Shown here: in pieces, positions 33,269 through 42,413 of the stretch | How positions within the stretch are numbered: the stretch's first letter is position 1 | How the letters are laid out: every line of letters starts with the position of its first letter | From: Nitrospira moscoviensis | Lineage (GTDB): Bacteria; Nitrospirota; Nitrospiria; Nitrospirales; Nitrospiraceae | Direction of reading: 5' to 3' | Assembly (NCBI RefSeq): GCF_001273775.1 | Contig: NZ_CP011801.1 | Location: forward strand, 3,450,001 to 3,514,000 | DNA length: 64,000 bases | The notes under the pieces: model-generated | What the model was told of the DNA's origin: nothing | The model's database searches: none | The model's input: the letters and a program-made list of their open reading frames with translations, nothing else | Program-made: the position numbers and the translations under genes

Positions 33269-34992
33269 GCTTCGCCTCTCACATTGTCGGGCCGTTCGAC
33301 CAGCAGATTGCCGAGCGCCAGCCACTCCACGTCCGTGCGCAGAAAACAGGCGACGGCATCCTGCGGCGTACACACGATCGGCTCTTGCACGTTGAACGAC
33401 GTATTGAGCAGCACCGGCAGACCGGTCTCGCGGGCGAAGGCTTCGAGCAGGCGCCGAAACAAGGGATTCGATTCCCGATCCACGGTCTGCACCCGCGCCG
33501 ATCCGTCCACATGCACGACGGCGGGAATGAGGCCTTTCGCTTCCGGCTTCACGGGAGCGGTGAACAGCATGAACGGCGACGGAGCCGGCAGGTCGAAATA
33601 CTTCGCCGCCGCCTCTTCGAGCACCGAGGGAGCGAACGGGCGGAAGAGCTCCCGCTGCTTGACCTTGGCGTTGATGACGGCGCGAATATCCTCCCGGCGG
33701 GGATCGGCCAACAGACTCCGATGGCCCAAGGCCCGCGGGCCCCATTCCATCCGGCCTTGAAACCAGAAGACCAGCCTGCCGCGAGCAAGCTCTCCGGCGA
33801 TTTTTTCGCACAGATCGCCGTCGGACAGCCGTTGCCCGCGCAACCCGGCCGCGGCGAGCGCCCTCCGACAGTCTTCTTCCGTGAATGCCGGCCCCCAATA
33901 GGCGGCGCGCATGACGGACCGGTCCCTGAGCGCTCCGCGCCGAGCGCTGTGCCAGAGCGCCGCCCCCAGGGCGGCGCCCGAGTCGCCGGCCGCCGGCGGC
34001 ACATAGACCTCTTGAAAGCCCGCCTCCCGCCGCAGCCGGCTGTTCGCCACGCAGTTGTAGGCGACGCCTCCCGCCAGGCACAGCGCATCGGCCCTTGTCG
34101 CCTCCTGAAGATAGCGGGCCAGATGCAGCAGGACTTCTTCCAGCAGGCCTTGCACACTGGCGGCGATGTCGCGATGGCGGGGCGTGATCTCATCACCGGA
34201 TCGGCGGTGCGGACCCAGCAAATCGATCAAGCGGGGAGAAAACACGCCGACGCGGGCCAGATGAAAGTCCAACAGCCGCACGTTGAGTGTAAAGTCGCCG
34301 TCCGATTGGGAGCGAAGCACGTGCGTACGGAGCAGGTCGACGTAGCGGGGTTCTCCATAGGCCGCCAAGCCCATCACGATATATTCGTCCTGATCGGGCG
34401 TGAAGCCGAGATAGGCCGTCATGGCGGCGTAAAACTGCCCGAGCGAATGGGGCAGCGGTGTGCGTTTCAATACCCGGATCGTGGAGCCGTCGGCCGATCC
34501 CAGCAAGGTCGAGTGGGATTCGGACGCGCCGTCGACTACGAGCACCGCCGCCCGTTCGAACGGCGACACCAAGAAACTGCTGGCCGCATGGCACATATGG
34601 TGATCGAGAAACACCGGGCGGACCGACTCCGTGCCGTCGATGCGCCGGCTCAGCCTGCGCCGCAGGAGCGCCAATTCGGCCCATTCCTGCGAGAGCCGCT
34701 CGGCCGATCGCCGGCCTTTCACCCGGAACAACTGCGGCGACCGGACCATCGCCGACAGAGCCAGGCCGGCGCGCCGCCCGATTTGCCAATACTTCCAGGG
34801 AACGGCGACGGCCTCCACGTCGCGCAGGCTGATTCCCCGTTCGCCGAGACAGTACCGGATCGCGTGGATCGGGAGTCCGGACGCATGTTTGATCCTGACG
34901 AACCGTTCCTCCTCCGCCGCCGCCACGATGCGGCCGTCCTCGACCAAGGCCGCCGCTGCATCGCGCATGTTGGAGAGCCCGAGGACCAGCAT
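33265..34992 (-). CDS. NodU/CmcH/TobZ-family carbamoyltransferase
   Basis: The 575-residue protein has the N-terminal ASKHA/TsaD-like domain, with metal-binding DHHMCHAAS (about 134-142) and VVDGASESHST, then LAGGVAYNCVANSRL, and the C-terminal Sua5-like part with FQGRMEWGPRALGHRSLLADPR, the carbamoyl phosphate/adenylate region. These enzymes transfer a carbamoyl group from carbamoyl phosphate via carbamoyl-adenylate to a hydroxyl of a sugar, antibiotic or lipo-oligosaccharide. ATG 34992 begins MLVLGLSNMRDAAAALV, the usual family start; upstream in-frame codons have no signal. The acceptor is unknown; the neighbouring glycosyltransferases suggest a glycan. Confidence 0.88.
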   Translation of the reverse strand: MLVLGLSNMRDAAAALVEDGRIVAAAEEERFVRIKHASGLPIHAIRYCLGERGISLRDVEAVAVPWKYWQIGRRAGLALSAMVRSPQLFRVKGRRSAERLSQEWAELALLRRRLSRRIDGTESVRPVFLDHHMCHAASSFLVSPFERAAVLVVDGASESHSTLLGSADGSTIRVLKRTPLPHSLGQFYAAMTAYLGFTPDQDEYIVMGLAAYGEPRYVDLLRTHVLRSQSDGDFTLNVRLLDFHLARVGVFSPRLIDLLGPHRRSGDEITPRHRDIAASVQGLLEEVLLHLARYLQEATRADALCLAGGVAYNCVANSRLRREAGFQEVYVPPAAGDSGAALGAALWHSARRGALRDRSVMRAAYWGPAFTEEDCRRALAAAGLRGQRLSDGDLCEKIAGELARGRLVFWFQGRMEWGPRALGHRSLLADPRREDIRAVINAKVKQRELFRPFAPSVLEEAAAKYFDLPAPSPFMLFTAPVKPEAKGLIPAVVHVDGSARVQTVDRESNPLFRRLLEAFARETGLPVLLNTSFNVQEPIVCTPQDAVACFLRTDVEWLALGNLLVERPDNVRGEA

Positions 34993-35112
34993 GGACCGGG
35001 AGAATAATGGAGCCGGGGTCCGGGAGCAAGCGCCGCCGGCACCCCGTTGCATTCCCGCGGCGTTTCCGGTACGGTGGCGCACGCTCGAACCGATTCAAGG
35101 TCATTGACCAGC

Positions 35113-36996
35113 GTGACCCCCTCCAACACCACTGCAAACAAACGTTGGCGCGCTCCGCTCGCGCTGGTCGCCGGTTTGACCGGCCTCATCCTGGTCGGAT
35201 GCGCCAGCCGTTTAGAATTCCCGCCGATGGGCGAGCCGCTGCCGCTCACGGCCAAGCTGGAGATTCCGGCGTCCATTAAGACCCTGTCGGCCGACTACAC
35301 CGACTCCTGCGGACATCTGATGCAGATCCCGATCGGCTCCCGCCTCGAAGAGGCGCTGGTCGAAGGCGCTTTCCGAACATTTAAGAAGGTGGTTTACGAA
35401 GGCGGGGGAACAAAGGATGCCACCCCGGATCTCCTGGTACGGGTAGACCTCGTCAACTGGTCGTTCAGTATCGACAAAGAATACTTGTACGATCGGGCGC
35501 CGGCCAAGCTGCAGCTCCATGCAATGGCGCGGGTCTACAACGACAAGGGAGAGCTGCTCCGCGAAACGGAGATCAAGACCGCGCGGCAGGAGCGGGTGCG
35601 CCTCGAACCGGTCCAGAAAAACTGCGACTACATCATCGATCCCTTCATTCAAGACAGCGTCGTGGATTTCGCCTCCAAGGTCGCCATGGACGCTCGCCTT
35701 GCGTCTGGCGCGCAGACCGCCCCGATAGCGGCGCGTGCGGCGACGCCTCCGACCGCCAAGACCTTGGTCCCGGTGACGCCGGGACCCGCCGCCTCCCCGT
35801 CCGCCCCAACGCCGGCCTCCTCGACTTCCTCCAGCCTGCGCTTCAAAGCGATGGTGCTGGACGAAAACAGCAACTTGATTTTGGAAGGCGGCGAGCGGGT
35901 GCGGGTGCGGGTGGACGTGGTCAATACGGGCGCGACCGCGATTCAGAACGCCTCGGCCTCGCTGACCGGGACCCAGTCGGTCGTCGGGCAGTTCCCGTCG
36001 GCCACCTTGTCGATCCCGCCGATTCAGCCTGGGGAAACCAAGTCGCTGGAATTCGTTGCCACCCTGCCGCCGACCGTCCAGTCACAGAAGGCCGAGCTGC
36101 ATGTCGCGGTGACGGAAGGCGGAGGAGCGGCCGCGCCCTCTCAGACGCTGGCCTTGACCATCCAGCCGACCGGTATTCAATCGGACGATGTCGACCAGAT
36201 TCCCGCGCCGGTCGCCCATTTTCGCCGTCCGCACACCTACCTGCTGTCGATCGGCATCGGCTCGTATCGCGACACGCAACTCCTTCCGCGGAAGTATGCA
36301 TCGCTCGATGCCGAGATGGTGGCCAACTACTTCCAGTCCCTGGGCGGCGTGCCCGCATCCAACGTGCGACTGCTTCAGGATTGGAAAGCGTTGCGGCCCG
36401 ATATCGATGAAGCCCTGCTCGATTGGCTCCCGCCGCGCATGAACAAGGACGCGGTCGTGATCGTGTATTTCGCCGGCCAGGCGATCGTGACGCCGACGGG
36501 CGAGGTACTGCTCGTGCCCTACGAGGGAAGCCCCTCTTCCACCACGCGGCTCTATCCCCTCAAGGATCTGGAATCGGCGCTGGCGCGGTTGAAAGCCAAG
36601 CAGACCATCTTATTGTTCGACGGCATGGTCTCCCGCCTGCACAGCGACCCCAAAGCCAAATCCGTGGCGCCCCGCTGGGAGACGGGCGGCGCGACCGTGC
36701 GGGTCATCGGGGGAGAGGGGTACGCCAAAGGCATCGAGGACGACAAACACCGACACGGGCTGTTCACGTATTATCTCTTGCGGGGATTGCGCGGCGACGC
36801 CGACACCAATCGTGACGGCGAGGTGACACTGGGCGAGCTTGCGGCATACGTCAGCCAAAAAGTTTCCTGGGCCTCCAAGACACACTTCAACTCCGACCAG
36901 CACCCCCACGTCTGGCCCGTCCTGAAATCGGGCGACAAATCCTCTTCCCTTGTGTTGACCAAGCTCGCGGCGATTACCGGCTCTGAAACTCCCTGA
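35113..36996 (+). CDS. Lipoprotein with inactive caspase-like C-terminal domain
   Basis: The start is uncertain; GTG 35113 gives a clean lipoprotein signal with lipobox ILVGCAS (cysteine about residue 30) and 627 residues. Residues 40-210 are a beta-rich domain, 245-365 an Ig-like region (LEGGERVRVRVDVVNTG) and 385-600 a caspase/metacaspase-like fold (YLLSIGIGSYRD, then DAVVIVYFAGQ and TILLFDGM). In active relatives these read YFSGHG and LDAC; here the catalytic His is Gln456 and the Cys is Met505, so it is a pseudo-protease. An EF-hand-like loop, DADTNRDGEVTLGEL, follows. It is anchored to an envelope membrane; role unknown, perhaps scaffolding. Confidence 0.75.
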   Translation: MTPSNTTANKRWRAPLALVAGLTGLILVGCASRLEFPPMGEPLPLTAKLEIPASIKTLSADYTDSCGHLMQIPIGSRLEEALVEGAFRTFKKVVYEGGGTKDATPDLLVRVDLVNWSFSIDKEYLYDRAPAKLQLHAMARVYNDKGELLRETEIKTARQERVRLEPVQKNCDYIIDPFIQDSVVDFASKVAMDARLASGAQTAPIAARAATPPTAKTLVPVTPGPAASPSAPTPASSTSSSLRFKAMVLDENSNLILEGGERVRVRVDVVNTGATAIQNASASLTGTQSVVGQFPSATLSIPPIQPGETKSLEFVATLPPTVQSQKAELHVAVTEGGGAAAPSQTLALTIQPTGIQSDDVDQIPAPVAHFRRPHTYLLSIGIGSYRDTQLLPRKYASLDAEMVANYFQSLGGVPASNVRLLQDWKALRPDIDEALLDWLPPRMNKDAVVIVYFAGQAIVTPTGEVLLVPYEGSPSSTTRLYPLKDLESALARLKAKQTILLFDGMVSRLHSDPKAKSVAPRWETGGATVRVIGGEGYAKGIEDDKHRHGLFTYYLLRGLRGDADTNRDGEVTLGELAAYVSQKVSWASKTHFNSDQHPHVWPVLKSGDKSSSLVLTKLAAITGSETP

Positions 36997-37048
36997 GTTC
37001 TTTTCTCCCAGGCGTCGTTCTTCCGACTTCAACGGTATTGGAGGCAAT

Positions 37049-37078
37049 AAAAAAGGGTGGGGAGTCGCCTCCCCACCC
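37049..37078 (-). terminator. Rho-independent terminator of the cytochrome c gene
   Basis: A perfect 9-bp stem (37055-37063 with 37070-37078, six-base loop) followed on the minus strand by TTTTTT (37054-37049), 30 bases past the cytochrome stop. Confidence 0.92.
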
Positions 37079-37108
37079 CTGCTGCCGAACGCGGTCTTGC
37101 GCCCGCGA

Positions 37109-37558
37109 TTACTCGTCGCCCTTGCAGAAGCTCCGCTCGTAGTTGATGATCGTCCAGGCTTCCTCTTCGGTGATGGCGGCCGGGATCAACGACACCATGC
37201 CGGTGCCGGGGCTGCCGTTCTTGATCACCCAGAAGAGCTCGCCGTCTTTCCGCTTCTTGTGGAATTTGCAGTTGGTGAAGTTGCGGGGGCTCGGATTCAG
37301 GATTGCGCCGGCCGGTCCATCGCCCTTCCCCTCCTTGCCGTGGCAATTAAAGCAGGTGCCCTTGCCCTCGAACAGCGCCTTCCCCTTGGCGATGTTTTCC
37401 GGCGTCGCGGCGACCGGGTTCTTCATGGCCTTGGCCTCCGCCATCTGATCCGCCGGTACGCGGGGCTTCAACGGATCCTTTTCTTCCGCTCCGACGACCG
37501 TGGCCGACATCAACATCAGCGCTGCACTGATTCCCAGGAACTTGGACAGATACCCCAT
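37109..37558 (-). CDS. Periplasmic mono-haem cytochrome c
   Basis: Start at ATG 37558 with AAAGGAGG upstream. The 149-residue protein has a signal peptide (1-24, ending VVGAEE) and a class I cytochrome c fold: haem motif CFNCH (about 70-74) within KGKALFEGKGTCFNCHGKEG, and an axial methionine candidate in PGTGMVSL. Two further cysteines (NCKFHKK and SFCKGDE) are unusual and could form a disulphide. It serves as a soluble electron carrier. It has its own promoter and terminator, so it is an independent transcript, likely well expressed. Confidence 0.9.
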   Translation of the reverse strand: MGYLSKFLGISAALMLMSATVVGAEEKDPLKPRVPADQMAEAKAMKNPVAATPENIAKGKALFEGKGTCFNCHGKEGKGDGPAGAILNPSPRNFTNCKFHKKRKDGELFWVIKNGSPGTGMVSLIPAAITEEEAWTIINYERSFCKGDE

Positions 37559-37656
37559 CACACTTCCTCCTTTGTGTTGGAACCCACCGCACATGAATCG
37601 GCCGAAGGCCGCTGGCTTATGAACTCGAATCGCAAAAGTGCCGGTAAAACGGACGG

Positions 37657-37686
37657 ACTATAGCAACGCCTTTTCGCCGTTGTCAA
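37657..37686 (-). promoter_or_regulatory. Sigma70 promoter of the cytochrome c gene
   Basis: Minus-strand consensus TTGACA (37686-37681), 18-base spacer and TATAGT (37662-37657), about 100 bases upstream of ATG 37558. Confidence 0.8.
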
Positions 37687-37940
37687 CAGACCGGCATTGT
37701 GATGTTAACCATCCGATGCAGGCCTGCTTCAGAGAAGATCAAAGCTTATGCCAAACGTGGATGGCGCAGGGCGGCAGCATTGTGAAGGACTTACAGTTCC
37801 GCGCGAGCCGTCTCATCCTTGCGTCTCTCCAACCGTGACGCCTTTGCGCCCCAATCCTTCCGCTCCGCCTCAACCTGGATGCTTGAGCATGCCGTCGAAA
37901 TTGAAATGGAGAAGGGGAAAGAGGCGATCGAGATGGGTCG
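37687..37940. other. Gene-free stretch
   Basis: Between the cytochrome promoter and the rodZ stop I find no supported gene, repeat or terminator beyond a short ATGCT/AGCAT inverted repeat near 37880. It may hold the 3' untranslated end of the rodZ transcript. Confidence 0.5.
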
Positions 37941-38858
37941 CTACCGCTTCAGCACGATGTCGCGCGCGACCTTGCCGCTGGGGCCGAAAGGCTTCTGGGG
38001 TTTGCCGTTGAGCTCCGCTTTGACGCCGCCCGCGTTGCCGAGCGTCAGAATGAACTGCTCCTGCCCTTTCCAATGCGCTTTCTCGCCCGGCCGGAGCAGC
38101 GCCTCTTGTGGGCTGCCGTTATCGATCTGCACGACCACCCAACTGAGCTCGGTCGCTTCGAGGTCGAGCACCAATTGCCCGTCACCGGACGACCCGGTCC
38201 CTTCGAGAGAAATTCCTCCCAACGGACCGTCGGAGCCGGGCGAAGCGGTGGACACCTCTGCCTCCGGCTTGGACGCGGGGACAGCCGGAGCGGTCGCTTC
38301 CGCCTGGCGCGGACTGTCAGCGGCAGGCTTGGAAGAAGAAGCGACCGCGTCGCTCGGTTTCACCCCGCCGGCCGCTGGCGCCGCTTCCTGGTGGGCCGCC
38401 CCCTCGGGCGACTCTTTCGCCACCGGTGCGCTGCGTTTCACCGGAGGAAGATCGGGCGCGCTGCGCTTGAGCACGGACGACTGTTCGCGGCTGAGGAGGA
38501 AGATCAGCGTGAGCACGGCGATGCCGATGGCGACCGCCACGGCTTTGCGATTGGCCTGGCGCTTGCGCTCTTCTTCGGCCTGGCGGACGCGCAGACGTTC
38601 CCGCTCGTCCTGCTTTTCGTAAAAGGCCCCCGCCGACTGTATGAACCGATGGATGGCGTCTTCCTCGTCCAATCCCAGCGAGCGCGCATAGGATCGGACG
38701 AAGCCGCGGGCAAAGACCTGGTCCGGCAGCTTGGCGAAATTGCCGTCTTCCAGCGCCTTGACGAAATCGGAGCGGATGCGGGTCTTGGATGCGACCTCGT
38801 CCACCGTCAGGCCCTTCGTCTCGCGCACTTGCCTGAAAAATTCGCCGACGGATTCCAT
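37941..38858 (-). CDS. rodZ: RodZ-like helix-turn-helix membrane protein
   Basis: A 305-residue protein with an N-terminal HTH_25 domain (VGEFFRQVRETKGLTVDEVASKTRI, about 4-70), a basic juxtamembrane region, one membrane helix (about 105-122), a long Ala/Pro/Ser-rich periplasmic linker (about 130-220) and a C-terminal DUF4115 beta domain (LSWVVVQIDNGSPQEALLRPGEKAHWKG). RodZ links MreB filaments to the cell-wall elongation machinery. AGGAG precedes ATG 38858. It is the last gene of the long operon that begins with tolQ. Confidence 0.88.
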   Translation of the reverse strand: MESVGEFFRQVRETKGLTVDEVASKTRIRSDFVKALEDGNFAKLPDQVFARGFVRSYARSLGLDEEDAIHRFIQSAGAFYEKQDERERLRVRQAEEERKRQANRKAVAVAIGIAVLTLIFLLSREQSSVLKRSAPDLPPVKRSAPVAKESPEGAAHQEAAPAAGGVKPSDAVASSSKPAADSPRQAEATAPAVPASKPEAEVSTASPGSDGPLGGISLEGTGSSGDGQLVLDLEATELSWVVVQIDNGSPQEALLRPGEKAHWKGQEQFILTLGNAGGVKAELNGKPQKPFGPSGKVARDIVLKR

Positions 38859-38865
38859 CGATCTC

Positions 38866-39570
38866 CTACTGCTTCAATCTCAAGAGCAACTCGGCGGCCT
38901 GCGTGCCGTATTCTCCGCCCTTGTCCATGGTCGTGACTTTCGTCAGCGCCTCGCGCGCCCTCGCATTGTACCCCATCTTATAGTAGATGCGGCCCAACTC
39001 CAGATGCGTCATGGCCGGCGGCACGCTGGGCGGATTCACCGTCACCGCGTCCTCCAGCACTTCCATCGACGCCTGCAGATCGCCTTGATGGGCCAACGCC
39101 CGTCCGAGATGGAACCGCGCCAGGTCCGGCGTCGGATACAGCGGATTGGCCAGCGCATGGCGGTACGCCTTGATGGCCTCGTCCCAGCGGTTCTGGCTGG
39201 CGAGAATCTGTCCCAGATAGGTGTGCGCCTCCGAATAGGCTTCGTCGATCGCGATCGCCTCACGGAACTGTTCTTCGGCCTGGGCCAGTTTTCCTTGCAA
39301 CGCATAGATGTGGCCCAAGGCGTACCGGGCGTCCTTGTTGCGCGGATTGAGCTGAACGGACTTCTGAAAGGACACGAAGGCCTTCTGGCGATCGGCCGTG
39401 AGGGTCGCGATCCCTTCCTGATAATAGCCGTTCGACTTTTGAACGGCCTCTTCGCTGGTGGCGCACCCGGCGAGCAGAGCCGTCAGCAGAAGGCCCGCCT
39501 GGAACGCCAAGGACAGACGGACGGCGGCGGGCACAGCCCAGGATGTCGCGAAGCCGGCTGAAGGGGTCAC
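38866..39570 (-). CDS. TPR lipoprotein (PilF/PilW-like)
   Basis: Start GTG 39570 overlaps the pfkB stop as GTGA. The 234-residue product has a lipoprotein signal (lipobox ALLAGCA, cysteine about 36) and about five tetratricopeptide repeats from residue 45 onward (EAVQKSNGYYQEGIATL, DARYALGHIYALQGKLAQAEEQF, AHTYLGQILASQNRWDEAIKAY). PilF/PilW pilotins that help assemble the type IV pilus secretin have this plan, but no pilus genes are in the window, so a general envelope scaffold is also possible. It sits immediately before rodZ. Confidence 0.75.
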   Translation of the reverse strand: MTPSAGFATSWAVPAAVRLSLAFQAGLLLTALLAGCATSEEAVQKSNGYYQEGIATLTADRQKAFVSFQKSVQLNPRNKDARYALGHIYALQGKLAQAEEQFREAIAIDEAYSEAHTYLGQILASQNRWDEAIKAYRHALANPLYPTPDLARFHLGRALAHQGDLQASMEVLEDAVTVNPPSVPPAMTHLELGRIYYKMGYNARAREALTKVTTMDKGGEYGTQAAELLLRLKQ

Positions 39571-40481
39571 TGAATGTCCTCGAAATGGGTGAGGCGCTTG
39601 AACTCTCGATACCGATCTTGGATCTCTTTGTAATCCAGGATGCGCAATCGGTCAAGACTAAAGGCTTCTACGGTAAACGACGCCATCACGCTGCCGAAGA
39701 TGATCGCCTGTTTCATCGCCGCCGGCGAGCGATTGCCCGTCGCCGCCAGATAGCCGAGAAAACCGCCGGCGAAGGTGTCGCCCGCTCCGGTGGGATCGCG
39801 GACGTCTTCGAGCGGAAAGGCCGGCGCGCCGAAGATCTGTTGGTCGTTGAACATCAAGACGCCGTATTCGCCGCGCTTGATGATGAGATGTTTGGGGCCG
39901 CGCGAGAGCACCAGCTTCGCGACCTTGACGAGATTCGAATCCTGCCCCAGGGCCCGCGCTTCCCCGTCGTTGATGATGAGGATGTCGACTTTTTCCAGCA
40001 CCCTCCACAGCGCATCCCGCTTGCCGTTGATCCAGAAGTTCATGGTGTCGCAGGCGACGAGACCGGGCCGTTGCACTTTCTGCAGCACGTCCAATTGCAG
40101 CTCGGGATCGATATTGCCGAGAAACAACACCTCCGGCGAGCGATAGGCCTCGGGAATCTTCGGCCGGAACGTTTCGAAGACATTCAGCTTCGTATCGAGC
40201 GTGTGGGCCTCGTTCAGCTGGTGCGTGTATTCGCCTTTCCATCTGAATGTCGCGCCGGGCCGCCGTTCCAAACCGGTGAGGTCGATGCCGCGGCTTTTCA
40301 AGAAGGCCACATGCTGCGCCGGGAAGTCTTCGCCGACCACGGCGATCAGCGCGACGGTCGTGAAGAAGCTGGCCGACGTGGAAAAATAGGTGGCCGAGCC
40401 GCCGAGAATCTCCGTCCCTTCGCCGAAGGGGGTTTTCACCGTATCGAGGGCGACCGAGCCGACGACCAGAAGTTTGCCCAT
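39567..40481 (-). CDS. PfkB-family sugar/nucleoside kinase
   Basis: A 304-residue ribokinase-fold kinase. GGSATYFSTSASFF is the PfkB N-terminal glycine signature (about 28-41), and DPTGAGDTFAGGFLGYLA near 235 carries the anion hole and catalytic aspartate. Substrate recognition residues do not point clearly to one sugar. Because the gene directly follows mtnP (two bases apart), a substrate derived from methylthioadenosine or adenosine salvage, such as adenosine or a ribose derivative, is a reasonable inference. Confidence 0.83.
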   Translation of the reverse strand: MGKLLVVGSVALDTVKTPFGEGTEILGGSATYFSTSASFFTTVALIAVVGEDFPAQHVAFLKSRGIDLTGLERRPGATFRWKGEYTHQLNEAHTLDTKLNVFETFRPKIPEAYRSPEVLFLGNIDPELQLDVLQKVQRPGLVACDTMNFWINGKRDALWRVLEKVDILIINDGEARALGQDSNLVKVAKLVLSRGPKHLIIKRGEYGVLMFNDQQIFGAPAFPLEDVRDPTGAGDTFAGGFLGYLAATGNRSPAAMKQAIIFGSVMASFTVEAFSLDRLRILDYKEIQDRYREFKRLTHFEDIQ

Positions 40482-40483
40482 GC

Positions 40484-41383
40484 TTACTGCGCTCCTTTCT
40501 GCGCCGCGATGACACGCCGGGTGAGCAGAGCCAGCTTCCTTCTGGTTGCCGGCGGCACACTCTTCGGCGCCGTGACGATGGCGTTGGTCAGTGCGGAGTG
40601 ACAGCCGCAGGCCGGCAGCGCCGCCACCGCCGGCGCCACCGCGGCCAACAGCCGCTTCGCCAGCGCGACGTTGCGATGGAGCGTCGCCAGAATGGCCTCC
40701 ACCGTCACCGCGTCTTCGGTCTCATGCCAGCAATCGTAGTCGGTGACCAGGGCCATCGTCGCGTAACACACTTCGGCTTCGCGCGCGAGCTTCGCTTCCG
40801 GCATATTCGTCATGCCGATCACATCCACGCCCCACTGCCGATAAAGCCGCGACTCCGCTTTGGTCGAAAACTGCGGGCCTTCCATGCACAGGTACGTCCC
40901 GCCGCGATGGAGCGGCGCGCCGAGTCGCCCGGCGGCGGACTGCAGCGTCTGCGAGAGCGCCGCGCAAATCGGCTCGCCGAAGGCCACGTGGGCCACCATG
41001 CCGCCTTCAAAATAAGTGGACGGCCGCCGCTTCGTCAGATCGATGAATTGATCGGGAAAGACCACGTCGCCGGGCTTGATCGATTCCTTCATGCTGCCGA
41101 CCGCGCTCACGGAGATGACGCGCGAAACGCCCAGCGACTTCAGCGCATAGATGTTGGCGCGGTAATTGATTTCGCTCGGATTCAGTCGATGGCCGCGCCC
41201 ATGGCGCGAAAGGAACGCGATCCCGACTCCTTCCAACGTTCCTAGGACGACCGTGTCCGAAGGCTGCCCGAAAGGCGTCCGCACGCGCACCTCGCGTACG
41301 TCCTTCAATCCTTCAATATCGTAGAGCCCGCTGCCTCCGATGACGCCCACCGATGCCCGTGCCGCAGTTCGCGTTCGCCTCAT
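40484..41383 (-). CDS. mtnP: S-methyl-5'-thioadenosine phosphorylase
   Basis: Start at ATG 41383, overlapping the miaA stop as ATGA, with GGGAG eight bases upstream. The 299-residue protein shows the MTAP signatures VGVIGGSGLYDIEG, LSRHGRGHRLNPSEINYRANIYALK, ISVSAVGSM, TYLCMEGPQFSTKAESRLYR and DVIGMTNMPEAKLAREAEVCYATMALVTDYDCWH. It cleaves methylthioadenosine with phosphate to adenine and 5-methylthioribose-1-phosphate in the methionine salvage pathway. Pairing with miaA may not be incidental: methylthiolation and polyamine synthesis generate MTA. Confidence 0.92.
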   Translation of the reverse strand: MRRTRTAARASVGVIGGSGLYDIEGLKDVREVRVRTPFGQPSDTVVLGTLEGVGIAFLSRHGRGHRLNPSEINYRANIYALKSLGVSRVISVSAVGSMKESIKPGDVVFPDQFIDLTKRRPSTYFEGGMVAHVAFGEPICAALSQTLQSAAGRLGAPLHRGGTYLCMEGPQFSTKAESRLYRQWGVDVIGMTNMPEAKLAREAEVCYATMALVTDYDCWHETEDAVTVEAILATLHRNVALAKRLLAAVAPAVAALPACGCHSALTNAIVTAPKSVPPATRRKLALLTRRVIAAQKGAQ

Positions 41384-42399
41384 ACCGATTCTCCCACCCG
41401 AGCCTGTTGTTGCAGAACGGCATTCTCCGGCCGTCCCGCGAGCGCACCCAAGAACCGCTCGATCCGTTCCACCACCCGATCTACCGTGTGTTCGAGCGGC
41501 TCGGTCTCCTCCGTCGCGATCCATTCGATGCCGAGCTCTTTCCGGAACCAGGTCAGCTGCCGCTTGGCAAAACGTCTGGTATCGCGCTTGAACCGCCGCA
41601 CCATTTCGTCATAGTCGTACTCGCCGGCGACGTACGCCGCGACCTGGCGATAGCCCAATCCTTTCATCGAGCCCAGCCCGCGCCCGTAGCCGCGGGTCAA
41701 CAGCGCGCGCGTCTCTTCTACCATTCCGTGCGCCAACTGCCAATCGATGCGGTCTTCGATCCGCCGATACAGCTCTTCTTTGGGACGCCGCAATCCGAGG
41801 AGGAGCGCGGCGAACGGCCGGTCCTGAAAGGCATGTTCTCGGTGCAGAGCCGAGAGCGGGAGCCCGGACAACCGGTGCACTTCCAGCGCCCGCAGGATCT
41901 TCGCTTCATCGTTGGGATGCAGGCGCGCCGCGGTGTCGGGGTCGACGCGGACCAGCTCGGCGTACAAACGATCGCGGCCCTGCTCGCGGCTGAGCCTCGC
42001 CAACTCGGCCCGTATCTCGGGGTCCGACTGCGGCGCCGGACACAAGCCGCGCACCAGCGTGCGAATGTAGAGACCGGTCCCCCCGACGATCAAGGGCAAA
42101 CGGCCGGCCTCATAGAGCCGATCGATCTCGCTCAAGGCCGCCTGCCGGTACCGTCCGGCGTTGAACGGCTGATCGGGATCGGCCAGATCGATGAGCCGGT
42201 GGGCGATCCCTTGGCGCTCTTCTTCGGTCGGTTTGTCCGTACCGATGTCCATGCCGCGATAGACCTGCCGCGAATCCGCCGCGAGCACCTCCGTCCCCAG
42301 GCGCTTGGCAACCTGCACCGCCACGCGGCTCTTCCCCACGGCCGTGGGTCCCAGCAGGACGATCACCGGTCGATGGTGCCGGATGGAATGTATCGACAT
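41380..42399 (-). CDS. miaA: tRNA dimethylallyltransferase
   Basis: A 339-residue MiaA with P-loop GPTAVGKS (17-24), DSRQVYRGMDIGTDKPT, and VGGTGLYIRTLVRG (DMAPP-binding region), then the tRNA-contacting RRFAKRQLTWFRKE. It adds a dimethylallyl group to A37 of tRNAs that read UNN codons. It lies between mutL and mtnP, as in many bacteria where mutL-miaA are adjacent. No strong ribosome binding site precedes ATG 42399; translation may be coupled to mutL, 14 bases upstream. Confidence 0.94.
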   Translation of the reverse strand: MSIHSIRHHRPVIVLLGPTAVGKSRVAVQVAKRLGTEVLAADSRQVYRGMDIGTDKPTEEERQGIAHRLIDLADPDQPFNAGRYRQAALSEIDRLYEAGRLPLIVGGTGLYIRTLVRGLCPAPQSDPEIRAELARLSREQGRDRLYAELVRVDPDTAARLHPNDEAKILRALEVHRLSGLPLSALHREHAFQDRPFAALLLGLRRPKEELYRRIEDRIDWQLAHGMVEETRALLTRGYGRGLGSMKGLGYRQVAAYVAGEYDYDEMVRRFKRDTRRFAKRQLTWFRKELGIEWIATEETEPLEHTVDRVVERIERFLGALAGRPENAVLQQQARVGESV

Positions 42400-42413
42400 G
42401 GTTCCGTACCAGA

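Noticed and set aside
33269..34081. Upstream extension of the GT-C-like protein frame
   Set aside because: It overlaps the carbamoyltransferase gene completely; the GTG at 33268 with GTGA overlap gives a normal membrane protein start.
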